13,541 nucleotides of DNA, taken from assembly GCA_011048645.1 (NCBI GenBank), contig DSDR01000352.1, positions 1 through 13,541 on the forward strand, in the 5' to 3' direction. Positions 7,551 through 13,534 of the stretch are shown here, piece after piece. Source of the stretch: Phycisphaerales bacterium. GTDB taxonomy: Bacteria > Planctomycetota > Phycisphaerae > Sedimentisphaerales > Anaerohalosphaeraceae. Numbering within the stretch: position 1 is the stretch's first letter; each line of letters begins with the position of its first letter. Under the pieces are notes generated by a model. It saw only the letters and a list, made by a program, of their open reading frames with translations, was not told the DNA's origin and made no database searches. Made by a program: the position numbers and the translations under genes.

Positions 7551-8543
7551 TCAGAACTGTTCGAGAAAACGCCGATCGTTTTCAAACAGCAGCCGAATAT
7601 CGGTGATGCCGTATTTCTTCATTGCCAGCCGCTCGATGCCGAAGCCGAACGCCCAGCCGGTATAGGTTTCGCTGTCGATGCCGACGCTGTCAAAGACATT
7701 GGGATCCACCATCCCGCAGCCGCCGATTTCCATCCAGTTCTCACGGCCGGATTTATCGACCCACAGGATATCGACCTCGCAGCTCGGCTCGGTAAACGGG
7801 AAAAAACTCGGCCGAAACCGCCACTGGGTATCGGATCCGAAAAAGGTATGGATAAACTGGTTGATGCTGCTTTTGAGGTCCACCATCGTGACGCCCTCAT
7901 CGACCACCAAGGCCTCAAGCTGATGGAACATAAACATATGCGTCGCGTCCACCGTGTCCGGACGATAGACCCGGCCCGGCGCAACTACACGAATCGGGGG
8001 TTTTTGATGCTCCATTACGCGAATCTGGATTGTGGAGGTCTGGCTTCGCAGCAGCATCGAATCGCTGATGTAAAAATTGTCCAGCGGATCGCGCGCCGGA
8101 TGCTCCGGCGGAATGTTCAGGGCGACAAAATTGTGCCATTCATCCTCGACCTCCGGCCCATAGGCAACGGCAAACCCCATCCGCCCGAATATCTCCAGCA
8201 ATTCCGAGATGGTTTGCATAATGATATGGCGTTTGCCCTGACGAACGGGAATACCGGGCAACGTAACATCCTCCCGCGGGCCGGTCTGGGTCTGAGCGGC
8301 CTGAAATTGTTCTTTGAGCGACTCAAACGCGGCGGTTACTTCCTGCTTAACGCGATTGGCCAGTTGGCCGCCCTCTCGGCGATCCTCCGGCGCAAGCTTG
8401 CCAATCTGGCTGAGCATCTGCGTGACCTGCCCTTTGCGACCCAGATACTTGACACGCCAGGCCTCCAGCGCATCGGCGTCCTGCACCGCTTTGAGTTCAC
8501 TCAGTGCCTGATCGCCAATTTGTGAAAATTCCACGAGTTTCAC
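7551..8543 (-). CDS. pheS: Phenylalanine--tRNA ligase alpha subunit
   Basis: A 330-residue catalytic alpha subunit of the (alpha-beta)2 class II synthetase that charges tRNA-Phe. The N-terminal coiled-coil region (about 1-85, including YLGRKGQVTQML) is the tRNA-binding arm. Catalytic-core signatures are GPEVEDEWHNFVALNIPPEHPARD (128-151), motif 2 RVYRPDTVDATH...FHQLE (191-210) and motif 3 GFGIERLAM (300-308). Length is normal for bacterial PheS. The start is GTG at 8543, with CAGGA about 7 bases upstream. It follows rplT by 30 bases and is almost certainly co-transcribed with rpmI-rplT. The beta subunit gene pheT, which usually follows directly, is absent: downstream come a 178-base gap, a new promoter and the phosphohexomutase gene. 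Since the enzyme needs PheT, that gene must lie elsewhere in the genome. Confidence 0.97.
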   Translation of the reverse strand: MKLVEFSQIGDQALSELKAVQDADALEAWRVKYLGRKGQVTQMLSQIGKLAPEDRREGGQLANRVKQEVTAAFESLKEQFQAAQTQTGPREDVTLPGIPVRQGKRHIIMQTISELLEIFGRMGFAVAYGPEVEDEWHNFVALNIPPEHPARDPLDNFYISDSMLLRSQTSTIQIRVMEHQKPPIRVVAPGRVYRPDTVDATHMFMFHQLEALVVDEGVTMVDLKSSINQFIHTFFGSDTQWRFRPSFFPFTEPSCEVDILWVDKSGRENWMEIGGCGMVDPNVFDSVGIDSETYTGWAFGFGIERLAMKKYGITDIRLLFENDRRFLEQF

Positions 8544-8573
8544 GACAAATCCTGTTGGGCAAACACAGAGCGG

Positions 8574-8927
8574 TTACCGTGCGGCTTTGGCCTTTTCGAC
8601 AAGTACATCAAACCCCTGCGCATCAAAAATCGCGATTTCGCTGAGCATCTTGCGATTCAGGGCGACGCCGGCCTTTTTCAGACCGTTGATGAACTGGCTG
8701 TAGCGAATCCCCCGCTGTCGGCAGGCGGCGTTAAGACGGATGATCCACAACCCGCGATATTGACGCTTTTTCTGCCTGCGGCCGATACGCGCGTTGACAA
8801 GGGCGTTGATCCTGGCCTCTTTGGCCAGACGATAATTGCGGCTCGTCGCCCCGCGATACCCGCGAACATCTTTCATGATGCGTTTGCGCGCTTTGCGCGT
8901 CGCAGCGCCTTTTCGTACTCTTGGCAT
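8574..8927 (-). CDS. rplT: 50S ribosomal protein L20
   Basis: A 117-residue basic protein that binds 23S rRNA early in 50S assembly. The sequence is typical throughout: MPRVRKG at the N-terminus, KARKRIMKDVRGYRGATSRNYRLAKEA (the extended basic arm), then RRQKKRQYRGLWIIRLNAACR, YSQFINGLKKAGVALNRKMLSEIA and a short C-terminal helix. Length matches the family (about 117-120 residues). An AAAGGAA ribosome binding site lies 9 bases before the ATG at 8927. It follows rpmI by 88 bases and precedes pheS by 30 bases. In E. coli and Bacillus, L20 represses its own operon by binding the mRNA; whether that occurs here is not shown, though the 60-base leader of rpmI and the 88-base rpmI-rplT spacer are the places to look. 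Confidence 0.98.
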   Translation of the reverse strand: MPRVRKGAATRKARKRIMKDVRGYRGATSRNYRLAKEARINALVNARIGRRQKKRQYRGLWIIRLNAACRQRGIRYSQFINGLKKAGVALNRKMLSEIAIFDAQGFDVLVEKAKAAR

Positions 8928-9015
8928 ACCAGCGTTTCCTTTCTTTGCGTAACTGACGGTCCGCTGCGGCAGCTGATGGAGCCGAGAAGCGGAACCGACC
9001 CTGTTGGATTCCCGT

Positions 9016-9210
9016 TTACTGACCGAGCGCCGTGCGGAAGGCCTGAGCCTTCACGCCGGCAACCACCGTGGCCTGACGCAGACGACGACGGCGTTTGGCC
9101 GTCTTGCCGCTCATCAAGTGACCGGCGTTACAGCGATTTCGCTTGACCTTGCCGGTAGCGGTGATTTTAACCCGCTTGGAAAGCCCTTTATGGGTTTTTT
9201 GTTTCGGCAT
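9016..9210 (-). CDS. rpmI: 50S ribosomal protein L35
   Basis: A 64-residue, very basic protein of the large ribosomal subunit. It shows the family pattern MPKQKTHKGLSKRVKITATGKVKR, followed by the conserved GHLMSGKTAKRRRRLRQ segment; length is normal (about 64-66). The ATG at 9210 has GGAAG 7 bases upstream. It is the first gene after a strong internal promoter (9277-9305), which separates it from infC by 137 bases, so rpmI-rplT-pheS can probably be made independently of thrS-infC. The order infC-rpmI-rplT is conserved in most bacteria. Confidence 0.97.
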   Translation of the reverse strand: MPKQKTHKGLSKRVKITATGKVKRNRCNAGHLMSGKTAKRRRRLRQATVVAGVKAQAFRTALGQ

Positions 9211-9276
9211 ATAAGTTCTTCCTGTTAAAGAAATTAAGAATTCATCGCAAAAGTCCGCTCACAAACAAGACCCGTT

Positions 9277-9305
9277 ATATTAGGGTTGCTTGCCTTTGCT
9301 GTCAA
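9277..9305 (-). promoter_or_regulatory. Sigma70-type promoter of rpmI-rplT-pheS
   Basis: Perfect TTGACA (9305-9300), a 17-base spacer and TAATAT (9282-9277; 4 of 6). Transcription would begin near 9270, about 60 bases before the rpmI ATG. It lies in the infC-rpmI spacer. No terminator was seen between infC and this promoter, so infC transcripts may also read through into rpmI. Confidence 0.65.
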
Positions 9306-9347
9306 GGGGATATTTGCGATTTTTGGCGCTTTATCGCATTTTCGTCG

Positions 9348-9881
9348 TCATGTGGACGATTTTTCGGCCTGTTTGACGGGGACCAGCACCATCGTCATCC
9401 GCCGTCCGAGCAACACCGGCGGCCGCTCGGGCTTGGCTTTGTCTTGCAGGCTCTGGACGATATAGTCCATGGTGTCCTGAGCCTGCTGCTGAAACATCAT
9501 CTCCCGGCCGCGAAACAGCATCGTAAACTGGACTTTGTGTCCCTTATCGAGGAACTTTTCGGCCTGATGCATCTTGATGTCGCGATCATGTTCGTCGGTC
9601 TTCGGACGCAGGCGAATTTCCTTGAGGACGACGGTGTGCTGTTTTTTGAGATTTTGTTTGATTTTGCGTTTTTGCTGGTAGAGAAACTTGCCGTAATCCA
9701 TAATCCGGCACACCGGCGGCGAGGATGTCGGAGCGACCTCCACCAAATCCAAACCCGCTTGACGAGCGCGTTCCAGCGCCTCGGTAACGGGGACGATGCC
9801 GAGTTGCTGATTGTTGTCGTCGATCAGCCGAACGGGGCTGATACGAATACGCTCATTGATTCTCAAATTGTCCTTGCTGAT
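9348..9881 (-). CDS. infC: Translation initiation factor IF-3, probable AUC start
   Basis: Binds the 30S subunit, keeps it apart from 50S and checks start-codon/initiator-tRNA pairing. With the start chosen here the protein has 177 residues, close to E. coli IF3 (180). The N-domain holds RINERIR and LGIVPVTEALERARQAGLDLVEVAP and ends in PPVCRIMDYGKF (55-66); a Lys/Gln-rich linker (about 70-82) leads to the C-domain with KEIRLRPKTDEHD, FRGREM (124-128) and GRRMTMVLVP. The only nearby canonical-type start is TTG at 9914, which would add 11 residues (GTLFFERYTA) with no family likeness and would swallow the ribosome binding site. From ATC at 9881 the protein begins ISKDNLRINE, matching the ISKD...INE start of Bacillus-type IF3, which is known to use a rare AUU. 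No ATG exists in this frame near the expected start. It lies 61 bases after thrS, in the usual thrS-infC order. Confidence 0.93.
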   Translation of the reverse strand: MSKDNLRINERIRISPVRLIDDNNQQLGIVPVTEALERARQAGLDLVEVAPTSSPPVCRIMDYGKFLYQQKRKIKQNLKKQHTVVLKEIRLRPKTDEHDRDIKMHQAEKFLDKGHKVQFTMLFRGREMMFQQQAQDTMDYIVQSLQDKAKPERPPVLLGRRMTMVLVPVKQAEKSST

Positions 9882-9895
9882 AGCTGTGTACCTTT
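9879..9895 (-). promoter_or_regulatory. infC translation start: AAAGG site plus AUC initiation codon
   Basis: AAAGG (9895-9891) is followed after 9 bases by ATC (9881-9879). Rare AUU/AUC/AUA starts in infC are known to let IF3 repress its own translation, because IF3 rejects non-canonical initiation codons. That this AUC is the true start is inferred from the match of the following residues to the family N-terminus and from the site spacing. Confidence 0.7.
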
Positions 9896-9942
9896 CAAAA
9901 AATAAAGTTCCCAATGACGGCCTTTACGCTTAGGCGACGTCC

Positions 9943-11874
9943 TTACTTATCCCAAGTCAAATCCTCTGTTTTATCGGCAATCTTTGCCGCAGCGATTGAT
10001 AAAAATCGCTCTGAAGAGACCTCGACGGTCTGTTGAGATTGCCTAAAACGGACATTGACTATATTGTTTTGGGCTTCTTTCGGTCCGACCACCAGCATAT
10101 AGGGCACGCGGTCGGCGTGGGCGCGGGCAATCTTGGCGCCGATTTTGTCGCCGCTCATATCCGCCAAACCCCTCAGGCCGGCGGCCCGGCATCGGGACAA
10201 CAGCGACTGGGCGTAAGCATCGGTTTTTTCGCTGATGGTCAGGATGCGCACCTGTTCCGGCGCCAGCCACAGCGGAAAATTGCCGGCGTAATGCTCAATC
10301 AATATGCCCATAAACCGCTCCAGCGAGCCGAGAATGGCTCGATGAATCATCACCGGCGTCTTTTCCGTATTATCCGGTGAGGTATAGGTCAATTCAAACC
10401 GCTCAGGCATCGAAAAGTCAAGCTGAATCGTACCCAACTGCCACGACCGCCCCAAACAGTCTTTAATATGAAAATCGATCTTCGGTCCATAGAACGCCCC
10501 GTCGCCTTCGTTGATCTGGTAATCGAGGGCCTTATGGTCCAGCGCCCCTTTCAGCGCGGCGGTGGCAATGTCCCAAACGTCGTCGGAACCGATATGTTTT
10601 TCCGGTTTGGTCGATAGTTCGATGCGGTAGTCCGTAAAACCGAAGGCCGCGTACATCTCCTCGATCAGATTGATCACGCCGATGATCTCCGGCTCAATCT
10701 GTTCGGGCATACAAAAGATATGGGCGTCGTCCTGGGTGAACTGCCGCACCCGCACCAGGCCGTGCATCTGGCCGCTGGCCTCGTAGCGATGCACCAGCCC
10801 CAGCTCGGCGATCCGCATCGGAAACTCACGGTAGGAGTGCTTGGTGGAATTATAGACCAGCAACCCGCCGGGGCAGTTCATTGGCTTGACGGCGTAGGTG
10901 GTCTCGTCCACCGTGGTAAAATACATATTCTCTTTGTAGTTGTCCCAATGGCCGCTGCGGTGCCAGAGCGACTCATTAAGGATGATCGGGGTCTTGATCT
11001 CAACATAGCCGTATTTGGTGTGAACCTGCCGCCAAAAGTCGATGATTTCGTTCCAGATAATCATTCCTTTGGGGTGCAGGAACGCAAAGCCCGGCCCCTC
11101 TTCGTGGAAGCTGAACAGGTCCATCTGCTTGCCGATGAGGCGATGGTCGCGTTTTTTGGCTTCTTCGAGGCGGTGCAGGTACTCGGCCAGTTCCTTTTTG
11201 TTTCGCCAGCAGGTGCCATAGACGCGCTGGAGCATTTTTTGGGAGGCGTCGCCGTGCCAGTACGCCCCGGCCACGCTCATTATCTTAAACGCCTTGGGGT
11301 CGATGCTGCCGGTGCGGGGGATGTGCGGGCCGCGGCACAGGTCCTCAAAGCCGTTTTGGCCGTGGCGGTAAAAGCTGATCGTCTCGCTATCGGCCCGCTG
11401 GATGTTGTCCAGCTTGTAGGGGTCATGGGCCATTTTGGCGGCCGCTTCGTCGCGGCTCATCTCCACACGCACGAACGGCTCATCGGCGGCGATGATCTCG
11501 CGCATCTTCGCCTCAATCCGCTCGAAATCCTCCGGGCGAATCGGGGTGTCCAGATCGATGTCGTAAAAAAAACCGTCCTCGACCGTCGGGCCATAGACCA
11601 GCCTGGCGCCGGGCCAGAGCGAACAGATCGCCTCGGCCATGATATGGGCACAGCTATGGCGGAGAATGTCCAGCCCCTTGTCGTCTTTGGCCGTGATGAC
11701 GACCAGTTTGGCGTGATTATAAACAGGAGCGGACAAATCCACAAGCCGACCGTCCAACTCGGCCGCCACCGCCGCTCTGGCCAGCCCCGAACCAATTTGC
11801 TGCACAAAATCCAACACGGACGCCCCGTCGGCGCCCTCAAGGATACTTCCGTCAGGAAGCTCTATTTTTGCCAT
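9943..11874 (-). CDS. thrS: Threonine--tRNA ligase
   Basis: A 643-residue class IIa synthetase that charges tRNA-Thr, with a separate site that hydrolyses mischarged Ser-tRNA-Thr. Domains in order: TGS domain (about 1-62); editing domain with HSCAH (H73, H77) and CRGPH (C180, H184); catalytic core; anticodon-binding domain (about 540-640, starting LWLAPEQVRIL). The three zinc ligands of the active site sit at C334 (MNCPGG), H385 (TQDDAH) and H511 (MIHRA), the same numbers as in E. coli ThrRS. Motif 2 is LVHRYEASGQMHGLVRVRQFTQDDAH (360-385) and motif 3 contains HRAILGSLERF (511-521). The ATG at 11874 has an AGG about 9 bases upstream. It is the first gene of the cluster. The leader is only about 42 bases, too short for the tRNA-mimicking operator of E. 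coli thrS or for a T-box, so control probably differs. Confidence 0.98.
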   Translation of the reverse strand: MAKIELPDGSILEGADGASVLDFVQQIGSGLARAAVAAELDGRLVDLSAPVYNHAKLVVITAKDDKGLDILRHSCAHIMAEAICSLWPGARLVYGPTVEDGFFYDIDLDTPIRPEDFERIEAKMREIIAADEPFVRVEMSRDEAAAKMAHDPYKLDNIQRADSETISFYRHGQNGFEDLCRGPHIPRTGSIDPKAFKIMSVAGAYWHGDASQKMLQRVYGTCWRNKKELAEYLHRLEEAKKRDHRLIGKQMDLFSFHEEGPGFAFLHPKGMIIWNEIIDFWRQVHTKYGYVEIKTPIILNESLWHRSGHWDNYKENMYFTTVDETTYAVKPMNCPGGLLVYNSTKHSYREFPMRIAELGLVHRYEASGQMHGLVRVRQFTQDDAHIFCMPEQIEPEIIGVINLIEEMYAAFGFTDYRIELSTKPEKHIGSDDVWDIATAALKGALDHKALDYQINEGDGAFYGPKIDFHIKDCLGRSWQLGTIQLDFSMPERFELTYTSPDNTEKTPVMIHRAILGSLERFMGILIEHYAGNFPLWLAPEQVRILTISEKTDAYAQSLLSRCRAAGLRGLADMSGDKIGAKIARAHADRVPYMLVVGPKEAQNNIVNVRFRQSQQTVEVSSERFLSIAAAKIADKTEDLTWDK

Positions 11875-11922
11875 AAACCGTTACCTGCTGTGTAAATATC
11901 AACAAAGGTTACCAAAAACGGC

Positions 11923-11952
11923 AGTATATCCGCAGGTCGGTTCAAAAGTCAA
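11923..11952 (-). promoter_or_regulatory. Sigma70-type promoter of thrS-infC
   Basis: TTGACT (11952-11947; 5 of 6), an 18-base spacer and TATACT (11928-11923; 5 of 6). Transcription would begin near 11916, about 42 bases before the thrS ATG. It lies in a 231-base gap after the lipoprotein gene. Confidence 0.7.
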
Positions 11953-12105
11953 GCCTGAAAAGGATTTCACACACTCGCCACTCCGTTCAGACTTGGGCCT
12001 GTTTTTCGCCCCCGCCAACGGCGGCTCCGCACTTATACCCTTTGCCTTTTACCTTTTGACTTGATTGTACTGCTCTCCCCCCTGGCCTGTAAAATATGCA
12101 TGGGA

Positions 12106-12627
12106 TTAATTACTGGGCTTGATGACATTCCAAATATTCATAATGTCTGTTCCAGTGATCTCTGGTAACGACAGATTGCCCTCTTTTTTCAAAGGTAAAG
12201 TAAGAGAACTTCCGACCGGTGTATCAACTGAAAGCCCAACACCTGCTTTATAAGGGATTGTTGTTCCGGGTTTGACATTCTTCAAGGACTTGAACAACTC
12301 AAGGTAGTTGACGTTGACAGGCAAGGAAACCGTTTCTTTGCTGTTTGCTGCGATAGAACGCTGCACGTTGGCATCCCCCTTAAGAAAGGTATCCGCCCCG
12401 CTTGAGAGTTGATAACTCAAATTGGTAAGAGGTAATGACACAGCATACGGGTTATGGATTTCAACATCAAACAGAAGCTGTGCAGAATGCAAACTGACAT
12501 CTCCAAATTGAATATTCTTAACCTGTGCACTTGGCCTACTTAAACCCAGATTTTGCAGGGTTTCACACCCACTGCAAATCAGTCCTAATAATACGGCTGT
12601 TAAGACAACCATTTTTGCTGTATCCAT
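12106..12627 (-). CDS. LEA-type (WHy / LEA14-like domain) lipoprotein
   Basis: A 173-residue protein starting at ATG 12627, chosen because GGGAG lies 7 bases upstream; an in-frame TTG at 12654 would add nine residues and has no such site. The N-terminus has Lys followed by a hydrophobic stretch (VVLTAVLLGLICSGC), then C21 as probable lipidated cysteine. The lipobox is slightly unusual, with Cys rather than Leu or Ala at -3. The rest resembles the late-embryogenesis-abundant type 2 fold: conserved FDVEIHNPYAVSLPLTNLSYQLSSG followed by VNYLELFKSL and a strand-rich C-terminus. Such bacterial proteins are thought to help in desiccation or stress tolerance, but no defined activity is known. GC counted on three 60-base lines is 40-47%, against 55-60% in two thrS lines, so composition differs from its neighbours. 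It precedes thrS by 231 bases and has no evident promoter just upstream and no clear terminator. Confidence 0.8.
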   Translation of the reverse strand: MDTAKMVVLTAVLLGLICSGCETLQNLGLSRPSAQVKNIQFGDVSLHSAQLLFDVEIHNPYAVSLPLTNLSYQLSSGADTFLKGDANVQRSIAANSKETVSLPVNVNYLELFKSLKNVKPGTTIPYKAGVGLSVDTPVGSSLTLPLKKEGNLSLPEITGTDIMNIWNVIKPSN

Positions 12628-12634
12628 ACTATTT

Positions 12635-12639
12635 CTCCC
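12635..12639 (-). promoter_or_regulatory. Ribosome binding site that decides the lipoprotein start
   Basis: GGGAG on the minus strand, 7 bases before ATG 12627. It favours this start over the upstream in-frame TTG at 12654 and places the hydrophobic signal segment at the very N-terminus. Confidence 0.75.
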
Positions 12640-12844
12640 ATAAATTTTTAACAAGGACAGTTTTTACATCCAAAAGAAATAAAAGGGACCTCTGGCCATC
12701 TACTCTTTGCCTTAATTTTGTTTATTCATTTTGTCTCTTTGACTTTCTCATCAAAAGGGTGTCTGCACCTTAAATTTTCTCATTCTTAATCCTGAATCCC
12801 CCAATCGTCCGTCATCAATCGAAAATCGTCAATCGAATCCCCCC

Positions 12845-12874
12845 GGCACCCACAAGCTTGCGCTTGAAGGTGCC
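12845..12874. repeat. Stem-loop 1 of a cluster of three
   Basis: GGCACC (12845-12850) pairs with GGTGCC (12869-12874); inside, CAAGC pairs with GCTTG around a TTGC loop, with a symmetric 2x2 internal loop between the stems. The arms give an 11-pair hairpin 30 bases long. It can form on either strand and is not followed by a T-run, so it is not a standard terminator. Confidence 0.6.
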
Positions 12875-12876
12875 AC

Positions 12877-12895
12877 CCATAGCAATTGACTATGG
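12877..12895. repeat. Stem-loop 2 of a cluster of three
   Basis: CCATAG (12877-12882) and CTATGG (12890-12895) are perfect reverse complements around a 7-base loop. It starts 2 bases after stem-loop 1. Confidence 0.5.
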
Positions 12896-12902
12896 ATTAT
12901 TG

Positions 12903-12923
12903 AAGATTGATTATTTCAATCTT
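12903..12923. repeat. Stem-loop 3 of a cluster of three
   Basis: AAGATTGA (12903-12910) and TCAATCTT (12916-12923) are perfect reverse complements around a TTATT loop, giving 8 pairs. It starts 7 bases after stem-loop 2. No poly-T follows on either strand. Confidence 0.55.
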
Positions 12924-13204
12924 GCAGAGGCCACCCGTCGCCAGTTTCCAGTAACCAGAGAAAAACACTAAATTCTAAGCACTAAATCATAAACAAATTC
13001 GAATTTCAAAATTCAAAAACCAAAGACTAAAAACTTTTCTTCGTGTTCTTCGTGTTCTTCGTGGTGAAAATCCGTGTCACAGCCGCCAGATACCAGAGAA
13101 CAGAAGTCAGAATTTTTTTTTGCGGTCAATTCTGTCGATTCTGTCTAACACTGCCAAAGAGCCGTCGGGGCTGTAAGGAAATGGGTGCGTCCTTCATCTC
13201 CTTA

Positions 13205-13233
13205 AACATAAGCTGTGGAGGTATTATAGTCAA
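13205..13233 (-). promoter_or_regulatory. Weak candidate promoter inside the large intergenic region
   Basis: TTGACT (13233-13228; 5 of 6), a 17-base spacer and TATGTT (13210-13205; 4 of 6) on the minus strand. If used, it would transcribe the word-repeat patch and the three stem-loops and reach the lipoprotein gene after about 570 bases. Such matches arise by chance in AT-rich DNA, so confidence is low. Confidence 0.25.
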
Positions 13234-13300
13234 CAATGGGGGCGGACGACAAGAGGAATTTTTGGAAAAAATCAAAGCAACGGGGATTTTTTATGGTCCG

Positions 13301-13376
13301 GCCGCGAGCCGCGCAGCCGCGCAGCGTGGTCCACGCCCACGCGGGATTGTTGGAGATCGCATTTAACAGCGTGGGC
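13301..13376. repeat. GC-rich patch with tandem 8-mer and inverted repeats
   Basis: Contains AGCCGCGC twice in tandem (13307-13322), GCGTGG directly followed after one base by CCACGC twice (13324-13342), and the inverted pair GCCCACGC (13335-13342) / GCGTGGGC (13369-13376) with a 26-base spacer. It contrasts sharply with the AT-rich DNA just to its left. Nothing here looks like coding sequence: the two short plus-strand frames that cross it begin in repeat DNA or have a 13-base gap to a GGAGGT motif and show no recognisable domain. Origin unknown; it may be a fragment of a dispersed repeat. Confidence 0.5.
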
Positions 13377-13446
13377 ACAGCCTACTTGTTAATGGTGTCC
13401 ATTTACACCTCCGAAGCCTACCTGGTTCAAAAATAAAGAAAAAGAT

Positions 13447-13534
13447 CGGAGAGGGCGGGATTCGAACCCGCGGTAGGGACAAGCCCTACACAGCCTTTCC
13501 AAGGCTGCTCGATAAGCCACTCCGACACCTCTCC
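13447..13534 (-). tRNA. tRNA-Ser (anticodon GGA)
   Basis: An 88-base type II tRNA on the minus strand. The acceptor stem GGAGAGG (13534-13528) pairs with CCTCTCC (13454-13448), with discriminator G at 13447. The anticodon stem CAGCC/GGCTG encloses loop TTGGAAA, with anticodon GGA at 13500-13498, reading UCC and UCU. The long variable arm forms GTAGGG/CCCTAC, as expected for tRNA-Ser, and the T arm is GCGGG-TTCGAAT-CCCGC. CCA is not encoded (GATC follows), so it must be added after transcription. A T-rich run follows the 3' end and may help transcription stop. The promoter lies beyond the right edge. Confidence 0.97.

Larger units (their letters stand above)
12790..13110. repeat. Intergenic patch built of short reiterated words
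   Basis: This stretch has no plausible gene and consists largely of short repeated words: AATCGTC at 12803-12809 and 12824-12830; TCAATCGA at 12815-12822 and 12829-12836 (14-base offset); CACTAAAT at 12966-12973 and 12980-12987 (again 14); CCAG plus three bases in three tandem heptamers at 12941-12961 and two more at 13086-13099; three perfect tandem copies of TTCTTCGTG at 13037-13063; and the palindrome AAATTCGAATTT at 12995-13006. The pattern is not a CRISPR array: units are too short and there are no unique spacers. It may belong to a dispersed intergenic repeat family, which the window alone cannot prove. Confidence 0.65.
12628..13446. other. Large intergenic region between tRNA-Ser and the lipoprotein gene
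   Basis: About 819 bases with no supported gene. Left to right it holds the lipoprotein ribosome binding site, an AT-rich stretch (12655-12790) in which I see nothing further, the word-repeat patch with three stem-loops, a stretch with a GGAGGT motif and a weak minus-strand promoter candidate (13140-13240), the GC-rich patch, and a T-rich tail of the tRNA transcript next to 13446. No transposase or integrase remnant is visible although it borders a tRNA gene. Confidence 0.65.

Noticed and set aside
9315..9343. TGCGAT...ATCGCA inverted repeat after infC as a terminator
   Set aside because: Six pairs with a 12-base loop and no T-run on the minus strand; more likely chance.
9882..9914. TTG start for infC
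   Set aside because: It would add 11 residues without family similarity and include the AAAGG site inside the coding sequence; the ATC at 9881 fits better.
10720..11895. Plus-strand frame of 391 codons opposite thrS
   Set aside because: Fully antisense to thrS, whose catalytic and zinc-binding residues are all intact; the product shows no family motif.
12012..12024. CCGCC-AAC-GGCGG hairpin after the lipoprotein gene as a terminator
   Set aside because: The stem has only five pairs and on the minus strand it is followed by GGGCGAAAAAC, not a T-run.
12790..13110. CRISPR array
   Set aside because: Repeat units are 7-9 bases, partly tandem, with no spacers of regular length and no cas gene in the window.
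13043..13436. Two short plus-strand frames (13043-13366 and 13236-13436)
   Set aside because: The first starts inside the TTCTTCGTG tandem repeat; the second has a GGAGGT 13 bases before its ATG, too far for good initiation. Both run through the GC-rich repeat patch and show no known domain.
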